A DNA stretch of 33,631 bases from CAXBPY01 sp003455275. Its GTDB lineage: Bacteria > Bacteroidota > Bacteroidia > Chitinophagales > UBA10324. Every line of letters starts with the position of its first letter. The stretch's first letter is position 1. Below the pieces are notes generated by a model that worked only from the letters and a program-made list of their open reading frames with translations, searched no databases and was not told the DNA's origin. The stretch lies in NCBI GenBank assembly GCA_963977675.1, contig CAXBPY010000031.1, forward strand, positions 1 to 33,631, written 5' to 3'. The translations under genes and the position numbers were made by a program. Shown here one piece after another: positions 18,347 to 25,729 of this stretch.

Positions 18347-18574
18347 ATGCGCCGTTGGATGGTTTGCACAATTGATGATGCCCTGTTATGTTCGCGGGCG
18401 AAAACAAATTTTATGGGAGAAGCAAACAATAAAAAGAACAAAACACTTTTCGGTATTGGTTTCGTATTATCACTGGCAGGAATGCTTGCCCTCATTGCTT
18501 ATCAGCCGCAGTTTTTCTGGCTCCTTCTTCCTTCCACTCTTACATTCTTCGCGCGATATCTGGATGTGATTTAA
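18347..18574 (+). CDS. Small two-TM membrane protein of unknown function
   Basis: 75 residues from the ATG at 18347, 2 bases after the stop of the tiny TM gene. An internal ATG at 18413 (MGEANNKKNKTLFGIG) is an alternative start giving 53 residues, and the more hydrophilic first 22 residues may not be translated. A basic stretch (NNKKNK) precedes TM1 (~34-52, LFGIGFVLSLAGMLALIAY). A short loop (QPQ) leads to TM2 (~56-70, FFWLLLPSTLTFFA), and the end is RYLDVI. This is the usual small-hairpin inner-membrane topology. No family is recognised. It is the last gene of the three-gene run, and its stop codon lies inside a 15-base palindrome. Confidence 0.6.
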   Translation: MRRWMVCTIDDALLCSRAKTNFMGEANNKKNKTLFGIGFVLSLAGMLALIAYQPQFFWLLLPSTLTFFARYLDVI

Positions 18575-18616
18575 TCACACAAAAAAACTTTTTTCATTCA
18601 TCCGCACATAGCGGAT
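18565..18616. promoter_or_regulatory. Cluster of three short palindromes between operons
   Basis: Three inverted repeats sit in 52 bases. TGTGATTTAATCACA (18565-18579) is a perfect 7-base palindrome around one base that includes the stop codon of the small-TM gene. A poly-A/C/poly-T element (18581-18594) follows. ATCCGC-ACATA-GCGGAT (18600-18616) is a 6-base stem with a 5-base loop. The first resembles a CRP/FNR-type operator half-site pair (TGTGA-N5-TCACA) but is one base short of the enterobacterial spacing. The set could be a weak terminator for the small operon, an operator, or a leader hairpin for the exonuclease gene 31 bases downstream. Confidence 0.35.
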
Positions 18617-18647
18617 TGCATTTATATTTCAGCAAAATATTTTTTTA

Positions 18648-19376
18648 ATGCTGAATTCTATTAACCCTGCAAACCTGATTTGTATTGATATTGAAACTGC
18701 TCCGGCCCATTCATCAATTACCGCTATGAATGACGAATGGAAGGAGTTATGGGAAATAAAATCGGCGCGGCTGAAACAAGAAAATGAAAATAAAGAAGAA
18801 CATTACTTTAACCACGCAGCCATCTATGCAGAATTTGGCAAAGTGATTTGTATTACTGTCGGTGTGTTTTTCAAAAAAGAAAAAAAAGAAAACTGGAAGT
18901 TCCGTGTAAAAACTTTTGCCGGCGATGATGAAAAAAAACTACTTAGTGATTTTGCGGGCTTATTAAACAAACATTATAGCTCTGAGAAATTTGTTTTCTG
19001 CGGACACAATATCCGGGAGTTCGATATTCCTTATTTGTGCCGGCGAATGATTGTGCATCAAATACAGATTCCGCAAATCATGGATGTAAGTGGTAAGAAA
19101 CCATATGAAGTTCATTGGGTAGATACTATGCAACTGTGGCGATTTGGCGATTACAAACACTTTACATCACTGCGCCTGCTCACTGCCATACTTGGTTTAC
19201 CCTCTCCAAAAACCGATATGGACGGAAGTGATGTGGGCCGGGTTTACTGGAAAGAAAATGGCTTACACCGTATTGTTGAATATAACCGGCGGGATGTAGT
19301 GGCAGTTGCACAACTTATACTTCGTTTTAAATCATTGCCGCTTCTCAGTGATAGTGAGATAACATTTGCAGATTGA
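18648..19376 (+). CDS. DEDDy 3'-5' exonuclease, PolB-like (DNA_pol_B_exo2 family)
   Basis: 242 residues forming a single ribonuclease-H-like exonuclease domain. Exo I is CIDIETAP (Asp14, Glu16). Exo II is FCGHNIREFDIPYLCRR, with the conserved Asn and the Phe-Asp pair. Exo III is VEYNRRDVVAVAQL, a Tyr-x3-Asp arrangement, which makes it DEDDy. These match the stand-alone proteins named 'predicted PolB exonuclease-like 3'-5' exonuclease'. It should be a cytoplasmic metal-dependent nuclease acting on DNA or RNA ends, probably in repair or RNA processing. No polymerase domain is attached. It is the first gene of a plus-strand run with the PLD and HAD genes, 9 bases before the next start; the functional link with those lipid-like enzymes is unclear. 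Confidence 0.88.
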   Translation: MLNSINPANLICIDIETAPAHSSITAMNDEWKELWEIKSARLKQENENKEEHYFNHAAIYAEFGKVICITVGVFFKKEKKENWKFRVKTFAGDDEKKLLSDFAGLLNKHYSSEKFVFCGHNIREFDIPYLCRRMIVHQIQIPQIMDVSGKKPYEVHWVDTMQLWRFGDYKHFTSLRLLTAILGLPSPKTDMDGSDVGRVYWKENGLHRIVEYNRRDVVAVAQLILRFKSLPLLSDSEITFAD

Positions 19377-19385
19377 TTTTTTGTT

Positions 19386-20558
19386 TTGAAAAATTTTTCC
19401 AATAAAAAATATCTTCACACAAGCGCCCAACTCGTACGAAGCGGCGAAGAATATTTTAATACACTGGCCAAACTGATTGAAGAATCCCGTCATGAAATTT
19501 TATTTCATACTTATATCCTGGAAAATGATGAGACAGGAAAAAAAATTCTTCATCATTTAACACAGGCCGTTAACCGCGGTGTTCAGGTTTCAGTTTTACT
19601 TGATGCATTTGGCTCAGGAAATCTTGATAAAAATTTTTTTCGGGAATTATCATTATCCGGAATTCGGGTCCGAAGGTTTGAACCGTTCTTCAACGGGAAC
19701 AAATTTCATATCGGCAGAAGGCTGCATCATAAAGTGTTTGTGGCTGATGAAGAATGTGCATTGGTAAGTGGAATTAATATTTCAAACCGTTATCATGGAA
19801 TTGGCGAAAAGGAGTGGCTGGATTTTGCTGTAATGGTTCGTGGAAATATTTGTCACCAGCTTGCTTCCATTTGCCGTTCGATTGAAGATAAAAATTTTTT
19901 TCGCAGAAACAGAAAAGTGAATTTGCTTCCAGCTAAAAATTATAAAAACTTAATGGAGGTTCTTGCCCGCGTGCGCCAGACGGACTGGGTTCGCGGAAAA
20001 AATCAAATCAGAACTTCTTATCGAAAAGGAATCAGATCTTCTGAACATACCGTTTTCATAATAGCCTCTTACTTTATACCAGGAGTGTCACTTAGGCGGG
20101 CGCTGTATGCGGCATCAAAAAGGGGAGTTCAAATAAAAATTCTTCTTGCAGAAAAATCCGATGTTCCATTTGCGAAAGGAGCAACTGAGTATTTATATGA
20201 TTGGATGCTTCGCAGCAATATCCGCGTTTTTGAATATCAGCCATCAGTAGTTCATGCTAAAGTGATGGCAATAGATAATGAATGGATGACTATTGGGTCT
20301 TACAACCTGAACAACCTGAGCGAATACAGCAGCATTGAACTTAACATTGATATTGCTTCAGAATCTTTCACCCGTCAGTTTACTGCTGAGGTTGAAAAAA
20401 TTATTTCTACTGACTGCATTGAAATTACTCTGAATGAATTCAGCCGGCATGGTTTGTTCAGGCGAATGTCCAGTTGGTTCAGTTATCAGTTTATGCGATT
20501 AAATTTTTCTATTTTGTTTTTCCTGCAGAGTAAAAGCAAGCAAAATCAAATCGAATGA
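19386..20558 (+). CDS. Cardiolipin-synthase-like phospholipase D family protein
   Basis: 390 residues with two HKD motifs. The first is HHKVFVAD (His114, Lys116, Asp121) followed by SGINIS. The second is HAKVMAID (His290, Lys292, Asp297) followed by GSYNLNNLS. This is the PLDc_2 arrangement of ClsB-type phosphatidyltransferases. There are no N-terminal TM helices, unlike ClsA, and the C-terminal hydrophobic stretch (FMRLNFSILFFLQ) could dock on the membrane. The only start available is the TTG at 19386, because no in-frame ATG lies near the N-terminus. The next gene overlaps its stop by 4 bases (ATGA). Expected activity is phosphatidyl transfer or phosphodiester hydrolysis at the inner membrane; which one cannot be decided here. 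Confidence 0.88.
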   Translation: MKNFSNKKYLHTSAQLVRSGEEYFNTLAKLIEESRHEILFHTYILENDETGKKILHHLTQAVNRGVQVSVLLDAFGSGNLDKNFFRELSLSGIRVRRFEPFFNGNKFHIGRRLHHKVFVADEECALVSGINISNRYHGIGEKEWLDFAVMVRGNICHQLASICRSIEDKNFFRRNRKVNLLPAKNYKNLMEVLARVRQTDWVRGKNQIRTSYRKGIRSSEHTVFIIASYFIPGVSLRRALYAASKRGVQIKILLAEKSDVPFAKGATEYLYDWMLRSNIRVFEYQPSVVHAKVMAIDNEWMTIGSYNLNNLSEYSSIELNIDIASESFTRQFTAEVEKIISTDCIEITLNEFSRHGLFRRMSSWFSYQFMRLNFSILFFLQSKSKQNQIE

Positions 20559-21145
20559 AGCTGGCCGTTTTTGATTTTGACGGAACGCTTACTGCGCGTG
20601 ATAGTTTTTTCAGTTTCCTGATTGAATATTTTTCCTTTTCAAAAATCATATCGGGGATAATTATCCTGCTTCCGGTTTTTATTTTTTACAAACTCAGATG
20701 GATGAATCCTGATAAGGCTAAGGAAAAAGTTATCCGTTATTTTTTCACAGGCCAGAATATTTATTCAGTAAAAAAATTCAGCAGCGATTTTTCAGCCAGC
20801 AAAATCCCGGCATTGATTACAGAACGAGGAAATGCTTGTTTGAAAAAATATAAAGACAACAATTTCAAAATTGTAATTCTTTCTGCTTCGCTTGAAGTTT
20901 ATCTGAAACCCTGGTGCGACTCACAGGGTTTTGAATGCATAGCAACTCAATTGAAAATTGAAAATGAAAAATTTACGGGCGACATTGATGGCCACAATTG
21001 CCGGGGAAATGAAAAGTTAATTCGACTGAAAGAAAAATACGATTTGGGTTCTTTCGAAGAAATTCATTCGTTCGGAAATTCGAGAAGCGATAAACCATTT
21101 ATGTCAGCTGCCAATCATAGTTTTTACCGCACACTTCCGGTCTAA
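20555..21145 (+). CDS. HAD-IB family phosphatase
   Basis: 196 residues. Motif I is VFDFDGTLT (Asp7 nucleophile, Asp9). Motif II is ILSAS (Ser/Thr role), followed by LEVYLKPW. The motif III Lys lies in KLIRLKEKY, and motif IV is FGNSRSDKPF. A helical cap with a hydrophobic stretch (FSKIISGIIILLPVFIFYKL) between motifs I and II can bring it to the membrane. HAD-IB members include phosphoserine and phospholipid-precursor phosphatases. Translational coupling with the PLD gene (ATGA overlap) and the UbiA-type gene converging 6 bases later suggest a lipid or lipid-linked-sugar phosphate substrate. Some bacteria carry a HAD-IB domain fused to a UbiA domain, which supports this link. Confidence 0.87.
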   Translation: MKLAVFDFDGTLTARDSFFSFLIEYFSFSKIISGIIILLPVFIFYKLRWMNPDKAKEKVIRYFFTGQNIYSVKKFSSDFSASKIPALITERGNACLKKYKDNNFKIVILSASLEVYLKPWCDSQGFECIATQLKIENEKFTGDIDGHNCRGNEKLIRLKEKYDLGSFEEIHSFGNSRSDKPFMSAANHSFYRTLPV

Positions 21146-21151
21146 AAAATT

Positions 21152-22030
21152 TTACAAATAGATAAGCAGGAAAAGAAAAGCAATCCATAAGACCAATATT
21201 CCCTGAATAAAAAAATCTTTCCATAAAATTTCAATTGGCTCCCCGGATTTTTTTTGAATGAAAATCAGATAAAGAAATCTGAGCATGCCGGCTAATACAA
21301 AAACAGAACTCAGGAAGAGCTTGTCTGTTTTGAATCTTGTGGTTACTTCATCCGAAACCGAGTAAACTACATAACACCCCACGAGCATAAATGCAAAAAA
21401 TACAATGATGAAATTCAGGAGTTTTAAATTGTAGATCTGAGCAACTTTTCTTACTGAAATTTTTCTTTCTGTAAAAAGCAGAACATCTCCCCTTCTTTTT
21501 GCCAGGATTAAAAACAAGGCCAGTAAAAAAGTAAGAACATTGAGCCACCACGAAACTGGTATATTTCCAATGGCTCCTCCTGATTGAACACGAATCACAA
21601 AACCACTTGCAATCAAGGAAACTTCCAGATAAGGAATCTGTTTAAATCCAAGCCCATTATAGATCCCATTAATAATTGCATAGCACAACAGAAAAATCAA
21701 AAACTGCGACGGCAAGAAAAATGAAATTGAAACCGAAACAATAAAACAGATAAGCGAAATGCTTTTTGCCTGAGTAACTGTGATCGCCGCTGCAGAAATA
21801 GGTCTGTATTTTTTTTGAGGATGATTTGCATCTTCTTCCTTGTCATAAATATCATTGAGGATATAAACTGCAGATGACATGAAACAAAAAGAAATAAAGC
21901 CATAAAATGTTTCGGTTAATAATGAATGCTCCAGAAATCGTTTAGCAAAAAACATCGGTAAAAAGAGAAACAAATTTTTTACCCAGTGATCAATTCTGAT
22001 CAGCTTCACATACCATAAAATATTTTTCAT
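21152..22030 (-). CDS. UbiA-family prenyltransferase, decaprenyl-phosphate phosphoribosyltransferase-like
   Basis: 292 residues from the ATG at 22030 (the frame extends to a TTG at 22078, not favoured). About eight TM helices. The first Asp-rich motif is N59-D60-I-Y-D63, then D67, H70-P71 and R76-P77, the ND-x2-D-x3-D-x2-HP-x(4)-RP signature of the DPPR-synthase branch rather than of ubiquinone or menaquinone enzymes. An AKRRGD motif in the second half is also typical. Known members transfer 5-phosphoribose from PRPP to a polyprenyl phosphate, the first step to lipid-linked arabinose or related pentoses. It converges on the HAD-IB gene, whose product could remove the 5-phosphate. The gene for a partner epimerase is not seen. 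The lipid carrier in this organism is unknown. Confidence 0.85.
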   Translation of the reverse strand: MKNILWYVKLIRIDHWVKNLFLFLPMFFAKRFLEHSLLTETFYGFISFCFMSSAVYILNDIYDKEEDANHPQKKYRPISAAAITVTQAKSISLICFIVSVSISFFLPSQFLIFLLCYAIINGIYNGLGFKQIPYLEVSLIASGFVIRVQSGGAIGNIPVSWWLNVLTFLLALFLILAKRRGDVLLFTERKISVRKVAQIYNLKLLNFIIVFFAFMLVGCYVVYSVSDEVTTRFKTDKLFLSSVFVLAGMLRFLYLIFIQKKSGEPIEILWKDFFIQGILVLWIAFLFLLIYL

Positions 22031-22141
22031 TCCCTGATTCAAAAGTAAATGCTGTATTGACTTTGAATAATTCACCAACGGCAGTCCTATCTCTTCTGAA
22101 ATCTACTACTTTGGCAGCCCATTCATTCTACCAAACCAGTT

Positions 22142-23800
22142 ATGAGAAGAATTTTTCTCATCACAATTTTTTTACTGAAGGGTATTTGTGGTTTCGCCCA
22201 GGCGAATGTTATTCATACTCATATTGCATGCAGCATAGCTGATTCAATTGGCATTGCAGTTTTTATACATTACCCTGACAGCGCACGGTTTGATACATGC
22301 GGCGCTCCTGTTGCGATAATTATTCCGGGGGGAAGAATGCCAATTGGTATTTATCCAACCTACCCTGCCCTCCTTCCTAAATATGGAGTAATTGAGGTCT
22401 TCCTGAATTTTCCCGGAGCCACCAATCAGGGAAATTTCAATAGTGGTGGGCACTATGATTTACGCGGGCCAAATTGCATTGAAGCGCTTAAATCAGTTGC
22501 ACAGTTTTGCATGGGTTTAGATACAACCATCAGCGGTGATTACCTGGGCGATTTAATTCCTGTTACTGTTGATTATGATAATGTTGGATTTATGGGCGGC
22601 TCAAATGGTGGGAATATTTCAATTGTAACCGAAGGAATGTATGCACAAGATTTACCCGGGTTAAAATGGATTACAAATTGGGAATCGCCGGTCGGTGATG
22701 GGACCTTGCTTGCTGATATGGGAAATGTAAATACAGGCTTCAATTCCACTCAAAATATTTCTTATAACGATACAACCGGAGCATTTGATTTTTCGAAACT
22801 CAGATATTGCGATACACTCTATACTCATCATGAATATTCTCTTCTGGATACTATGGCCGGTTTTTATTTTGATAACAATAGCAATGGATTGCCCGGCGAC
22901 TCAGTTGATTTTCCCCTTGAACCTCTGATGTATGATACCGGAGTAGCCAAGCGTTCATACTATAGTCACTGTGTGTTGCAGCATGGTTACGCCATGGGGA
23001 TCATTCCCGTTATAAAACCTTACTACATTCCAAGTATTCAGGAATCAATGTCGTTTTGGAAATACCGGAATGGAATCAACTGGATTGATTCTGTAATTGC
23101 TAAAAATCCCGATCTCATGTTTATTGCTTCCGGCCGCAATCATGATCACTATATACATACACCGGATCATCCGGGCATTTTAAATCAGTATCAAAAATTT
23201 GTAACGGGTGGTCAGCATTTTGTCCGGATCAACCCTGATAAGTCTTACCTTGAATATGTACTTGATTCAGTGTATCCGGGATTGCCTGACAATACTTGTT
23301 TCACATCTTACGATCACCTCTCAATCAGAAATGTAATGGTGCCGGACAGCGTTGATCAGAAAGATCTTTATACGGCGTCTATTCTTGAGCTGGTGGACCG
23401 CGCACAACGGCATGATTACCGCCTTCAACTTGATTCAGTTTATGCTACTTGCGATTTATATATTGATACCACACATTATTATGACAATGACCCGGCAGAC
23501 AGTTACCAAATTGCTGACTCATCGCAGACTTATAATTTAATTCATTCGCCAGCTCGTAAAAATGAAATTAAACTATTTCCAAATCCGTCATCTGATGTTG
23601 CAGTGATAACATTACCCGCGTCAGAAAAAATCAGAGTCGAAATTTCTGATTTAACAGGAAGAATAATTTTTTCTGAGAGAACTTTTATTCAGGGTAATCA
23701 ATTCACAATTCAAACAAAATATTTTGGTGAAGGTTTATACCTTGTAAAATTGACCAGTGAAAGTTTTACAAAAATTATAAAGCTGGAAATCGTTCACTGA
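22142..23800 (+). CDS. Secreted alpha/beta-hydrolase-like protein with T9SS C-terminal domain
   Basis: 552 residues. The signal peptide (MRRIFLITIFLLKGICGFAQ) is followed by a beta-rich start and IIIPGGRMP, a typical oxyanion-side loop. The nucleophile elbow is GFMGGSNGGN, with Ser154 in G-x-S-x-G. Candidates for the catalytic acid and His lie in a later segment (ASGRNHDHYIHTPDHPG), but I cannot assign them firmly. The last ~75 residues (LFPNPSSDVAVI, then DLTGRIIFSE, GEGLYLVKL and KIIKLEIV) are a type A T9SS sorting domain, so it is secreted or surface-bound. An esterase or peptidase acting on extracellular polymer is likely. It is divergent from the UbiA gene, and its 3' end overlaps the convergent hpt gene by 7 bases. 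Confidence 0.85.
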   Translation: MRRIFLITIFLLKGICGFAQANVIHTHIACSIADSIGIAVFIHYPDSARFDTCGAPVAIIIPGGRMPIGIYPTYPALLPKYGVIEVFLNFPGATNQGNFNSGGHYDLRGPNCIEALKSVAQFCMGLDTTISGDYLGDLIPVTVDYDNVGFMGGSNGGNISIVTEGMYAQDLPGLKWITNWESPVGDGTLLADMGNVNTGFNSTQNISYNDTTGAFDFSKLRYCDTLYTHHEYSLLDTMAGFYFDNNSNGLPGDSVDFPLEPLMYDTGVAKRSYYSHCVLQHGYAMGIIPVIKPYYIPSIQESMSFWKYRNGINWIDSVIAKNPDLMFIASGRNHDHYIHTPDHPGILNQYQKFVTGGQHFVRINPDKSYLEYVLDSVYPGLPDNTCFTSYDHLSIRNVMVPDSVDQKDLYTASILELVDRAQRHDYRLQLDSVYATCDLYIDTTHYYDNDPADSYQIADSSQTYNLIHSPARKNEIKLFPNPSSDVAVITLPASEKIRVEISDLTGRIIFSERTFIQGNQFTIQTKYFGEGLYLVKLTSESFTKIIKLEIVH

Positions 23801-24333
23801 ACCAATTGATAAATGGAGGGCAGATTTCTTCCATGACCATCGTAATCTAATCCGTATCCAACCAAAAAATCATTTGGAACTTCAAAGCAACTGTAGTCAA
23901 CTTTTATATCGTGTTTCAAAGCAGCCGGTTTAAACAATAGAGAAGCAATCAATATTTCTTTCGGTTGAAAACTCTTCAGTACCGGCAAAAACTCGCTTAA
24001 TGTTTTACCGGTGTCAACTATGTCTTCCAGGATTATTACGGTTCGGTTTTGAATATTGATATCAAGCCCTACCAGCGTTTTCACTTGTCCTGTCGATTGG
24101 GTGCCCTGATAAGATGCAAGCTTCACAAAAGAAATTTCAGATGGAATGCACACCTGTTTCATCAAATCAGAAGCAAACATGAATGAGCCGTTCAGGATGG
24201 CAAGGAAGAGCGGATCTGTATTTGCAAAACGCTGATTAATTTTTTCTCCCATTGAAAAAATCTGTTGCTGAATTTTTTCAGCGGTGATATAAAGTTTGAA
24301 TTCCTTGTCGTGAACTTTCAGCGTGTTTTCCAT
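23794..24333 (-). CDS. hpt: Hypoxanthine phosphoribosyltransferase
   Basis: 179 residues from the ATG at 24333, the usual HPRT length. The frame stays open to a TTG at 24366 that overlaps the upstream stop, but the 11 extra residues do not look like the family. The PRPP-binding loop is VIILEDIVDTGKT (99-111), with the acidic pair ED. LAILNGSFMFASDL is the pyrophosphate loop region and FLVGYGLDYDGHGRNLP the purine-binding C-terminus. It salvages hypoxanthine and guanine to IMP and GMP in the cytoplasm. It sits 29 bases behind the LysM glucosaminidase gene and is probably co-transcribed with it, with no obvious functional link. Confidence 0.93.
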   Translation of the reverse strand: MENTLKVHDKEFKLYITAEKIQQQIFSMGEKINQRFANTDPLFLAILNGSFMFASDLMKQVCIPSEISFVKLASYQGTQSTGQVKTLVGLDINIQNRTVIILEDIVDTGKTLSEFLPVLKSFQPKEILIASLLFKPAALKHDIKVDYSCFEVPNDFLVGYGLDYDGHGRNLPSIYQLVQ

Positions 24334-24362
24334 TGGCGAAAAATAATCCGGCCTGCCAAATA

Positions 24363-25568
24363 TCAATTCACTTTCAACTTATCACCTGCATGAATTGAAT
24401 CACCTTGCAAATTGTTTAACTGCTTTAGTTGATCCACGGTGAGGTTAAAATTTTTTGAAATGGAATATAGTGTATCGCCCTTTTTAACAATGTATATTGA
24501 AGATGAAGAATCCGGATGAAACGCAGTTAACTCCTTCTCCTGAATTTTTTGTTCGGTACGCAGTTTCGGAGGAGAAATTCTGTCGCTTCGCAAATTCAAT
24601 ATCTCACCGATTTCCGGTTGGGTTCCCATTTGCATTTTATTTTTCTCATACAAATAGACCAGCTGAATTCCGTGCAGCTGTGAAATTGAGAACATGGTTT
24701 CGCCTTCAACAACTGTGTGATAAGCTATATCACCATTTCTTCGTTTCGGTTGTAGAAAAATTCTGTCTCCGGGCTTCACCTTTGATTTTGAAGTCATGTC
24801 GTTATACTTCAAAAGTTTTTTCAAACCCATTTCATAAGCATATCCAATTTTCGCAAGCGACTCACCGGATTTCAGATCAATGCACTTCACATTGTTTACA
24901 TAATACACCCGTCCGTTCTTCGGGTCAATGTCTTTTTCCGAAACTATTGGATCAGTATCCGGGTCTTGTCCCTGCACCTTACACAAACTCGCGCTGTCAT
25001 TTGTCATGGGATGATTCACAACATAATTTGTATCCAATCCAAGTAAATCATATTGCTGAAGCTGATTGTCTTCAATTGCCTTGATTAGCATCTCTGCATA
25101 CTGCGGGTTGGTTGCATAGCCGCATGCCTTCAATCCTTTTGCCCATGCTTTGTAATCTGTAATGTCAAGTTGAAAGAGGCAAGCGTAGCGAGGTTTGTTT
25201 TTCAGGAAATCACTGTGGTCAGTAAATGATTGCTCAGCATTATCATAATGACGGAAACATTCATTCGGTGCATCATCATCGAAGTAATAAGTTTTTCCAT
25301 TCCAATCTTCATGGCACTTAATTCCAAAATGATTATTCGCTTCGGTGGCGAGCAAACTATTGCCTGCATTGGTTTCTATAATTCCCTGGGCAAGTGTGAT
25401 GCTTGCAGGAACTCCTGCCCGTTTCATTTCGGAAATGGAAATGTCTTTATAAGTATTAATATAATTCTGAACACGCTGCTGATATGTTTCCTGAGCCTTG
25501 CAATCAGATAAACCAAGAAAAAAAAGCACCGGGCTTATAAAAAAAAGTAAAACATTAACTCTTTTCAT
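24363..25568 (-). CDS. N-acetylglucosaminidase (FlgJ/LytG-type) with C-terminal LysM domains
   Basis: 401 residues. The N-terminal export signal is MKRVNVLLFFISPVLFFLGLSDCKAQ. LSDC resembles a lipobox but cleavage after KAQ is as likely. The GH73 glucosaminidase domain (~32-170) has LAQGIIETNAGNS with Glu65 as the expected acid, FGIKCHEDWNG, and YDNAEQSFTDHSDFL. The rest holds two or three LysM-like modules: a weak one at ~225-275 (GESLAKIGYAYEMGLKKLLKYN), one at ~280-330 (HTVVEGETMFSISQLHGI), and a good C-terminal one at ~355-400 (YIVKKGDTLYSISKNFNL). It likely hydrolyses peptidoglycan in the periplasm during growth or division. LysM modules bind GlcNAc chains. Confidence 0.93.
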   Translation of the reverse strand: MKRVNVLLFFISPVLFFLGLSDCKAQETYQQRVQNYINTYKDISISEMKRAGVPASITLAQGIIETNAGNSLLATEANNHFGIKCHEDWNGKTYYFDDDAPNECFRHYDNAEQSFTDHSDFLKNKPRYACLFQLDITDYKAWAKGLKACGYATNPQYAEMLIKAIEDNQLQQYDLLGLDTNYVVNHPMTNDSASLCKVQGQDPDTDPIVSEKDIDPKNGRVYYVNNVKCIDLKSGESLAKIGYAYEMGLKKLLKYNDMTSKSKVKPGDRIFLQPKRRNGDIAYHTVVEGETMFSISQLHGIQLVYLYEKNKMQMGTQPEIGEILNLRSDRISPPKLRTEQKIQEKELTAFHPDSSSSIYIVKKGDTLYSISKNFNLTVDQLKQLNNLQGDSIHAGDKLKVN

Positions 25569-25729
25569 CTTTTAAGGATTAACGCCAATGTTCTGAAAAG
25601 ATTTTTTCACATGAAAAATTCAAAACCAACTGTTCTTTATTATGTTGTGCAGAAAAGAAGAAACCTTTTTAGAAAATAAATTTAGCGCTTAAGCGTTCAG
25701 TTTTTTTCAAACACCAAACCACCACTTTC

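Noticed and set aside
22062..22113. TTTG and TACTTTG boxes before the T9SS hydrolase as a Bacteroidota promoter
   Set aside because: The boxes are about 41 bases apart, far from the ~19 expected, and the -7 box lacks one base.
24497..25084. Plus-strand ORF of 195 codons opposite the LysM glucosaminidase
   Set aside because: It lies wholly antisense to a gene with clear domains, and its product is rich in Ser, His, Pro and Cys with no domain-like pattern; a shadow frame.
25686..25695. Palindrome CGCTTAAGCG upstream of the MBL gene
   Set aside because: It is only ten bases, lacks a T run or a known operator match, and could occur by chance.
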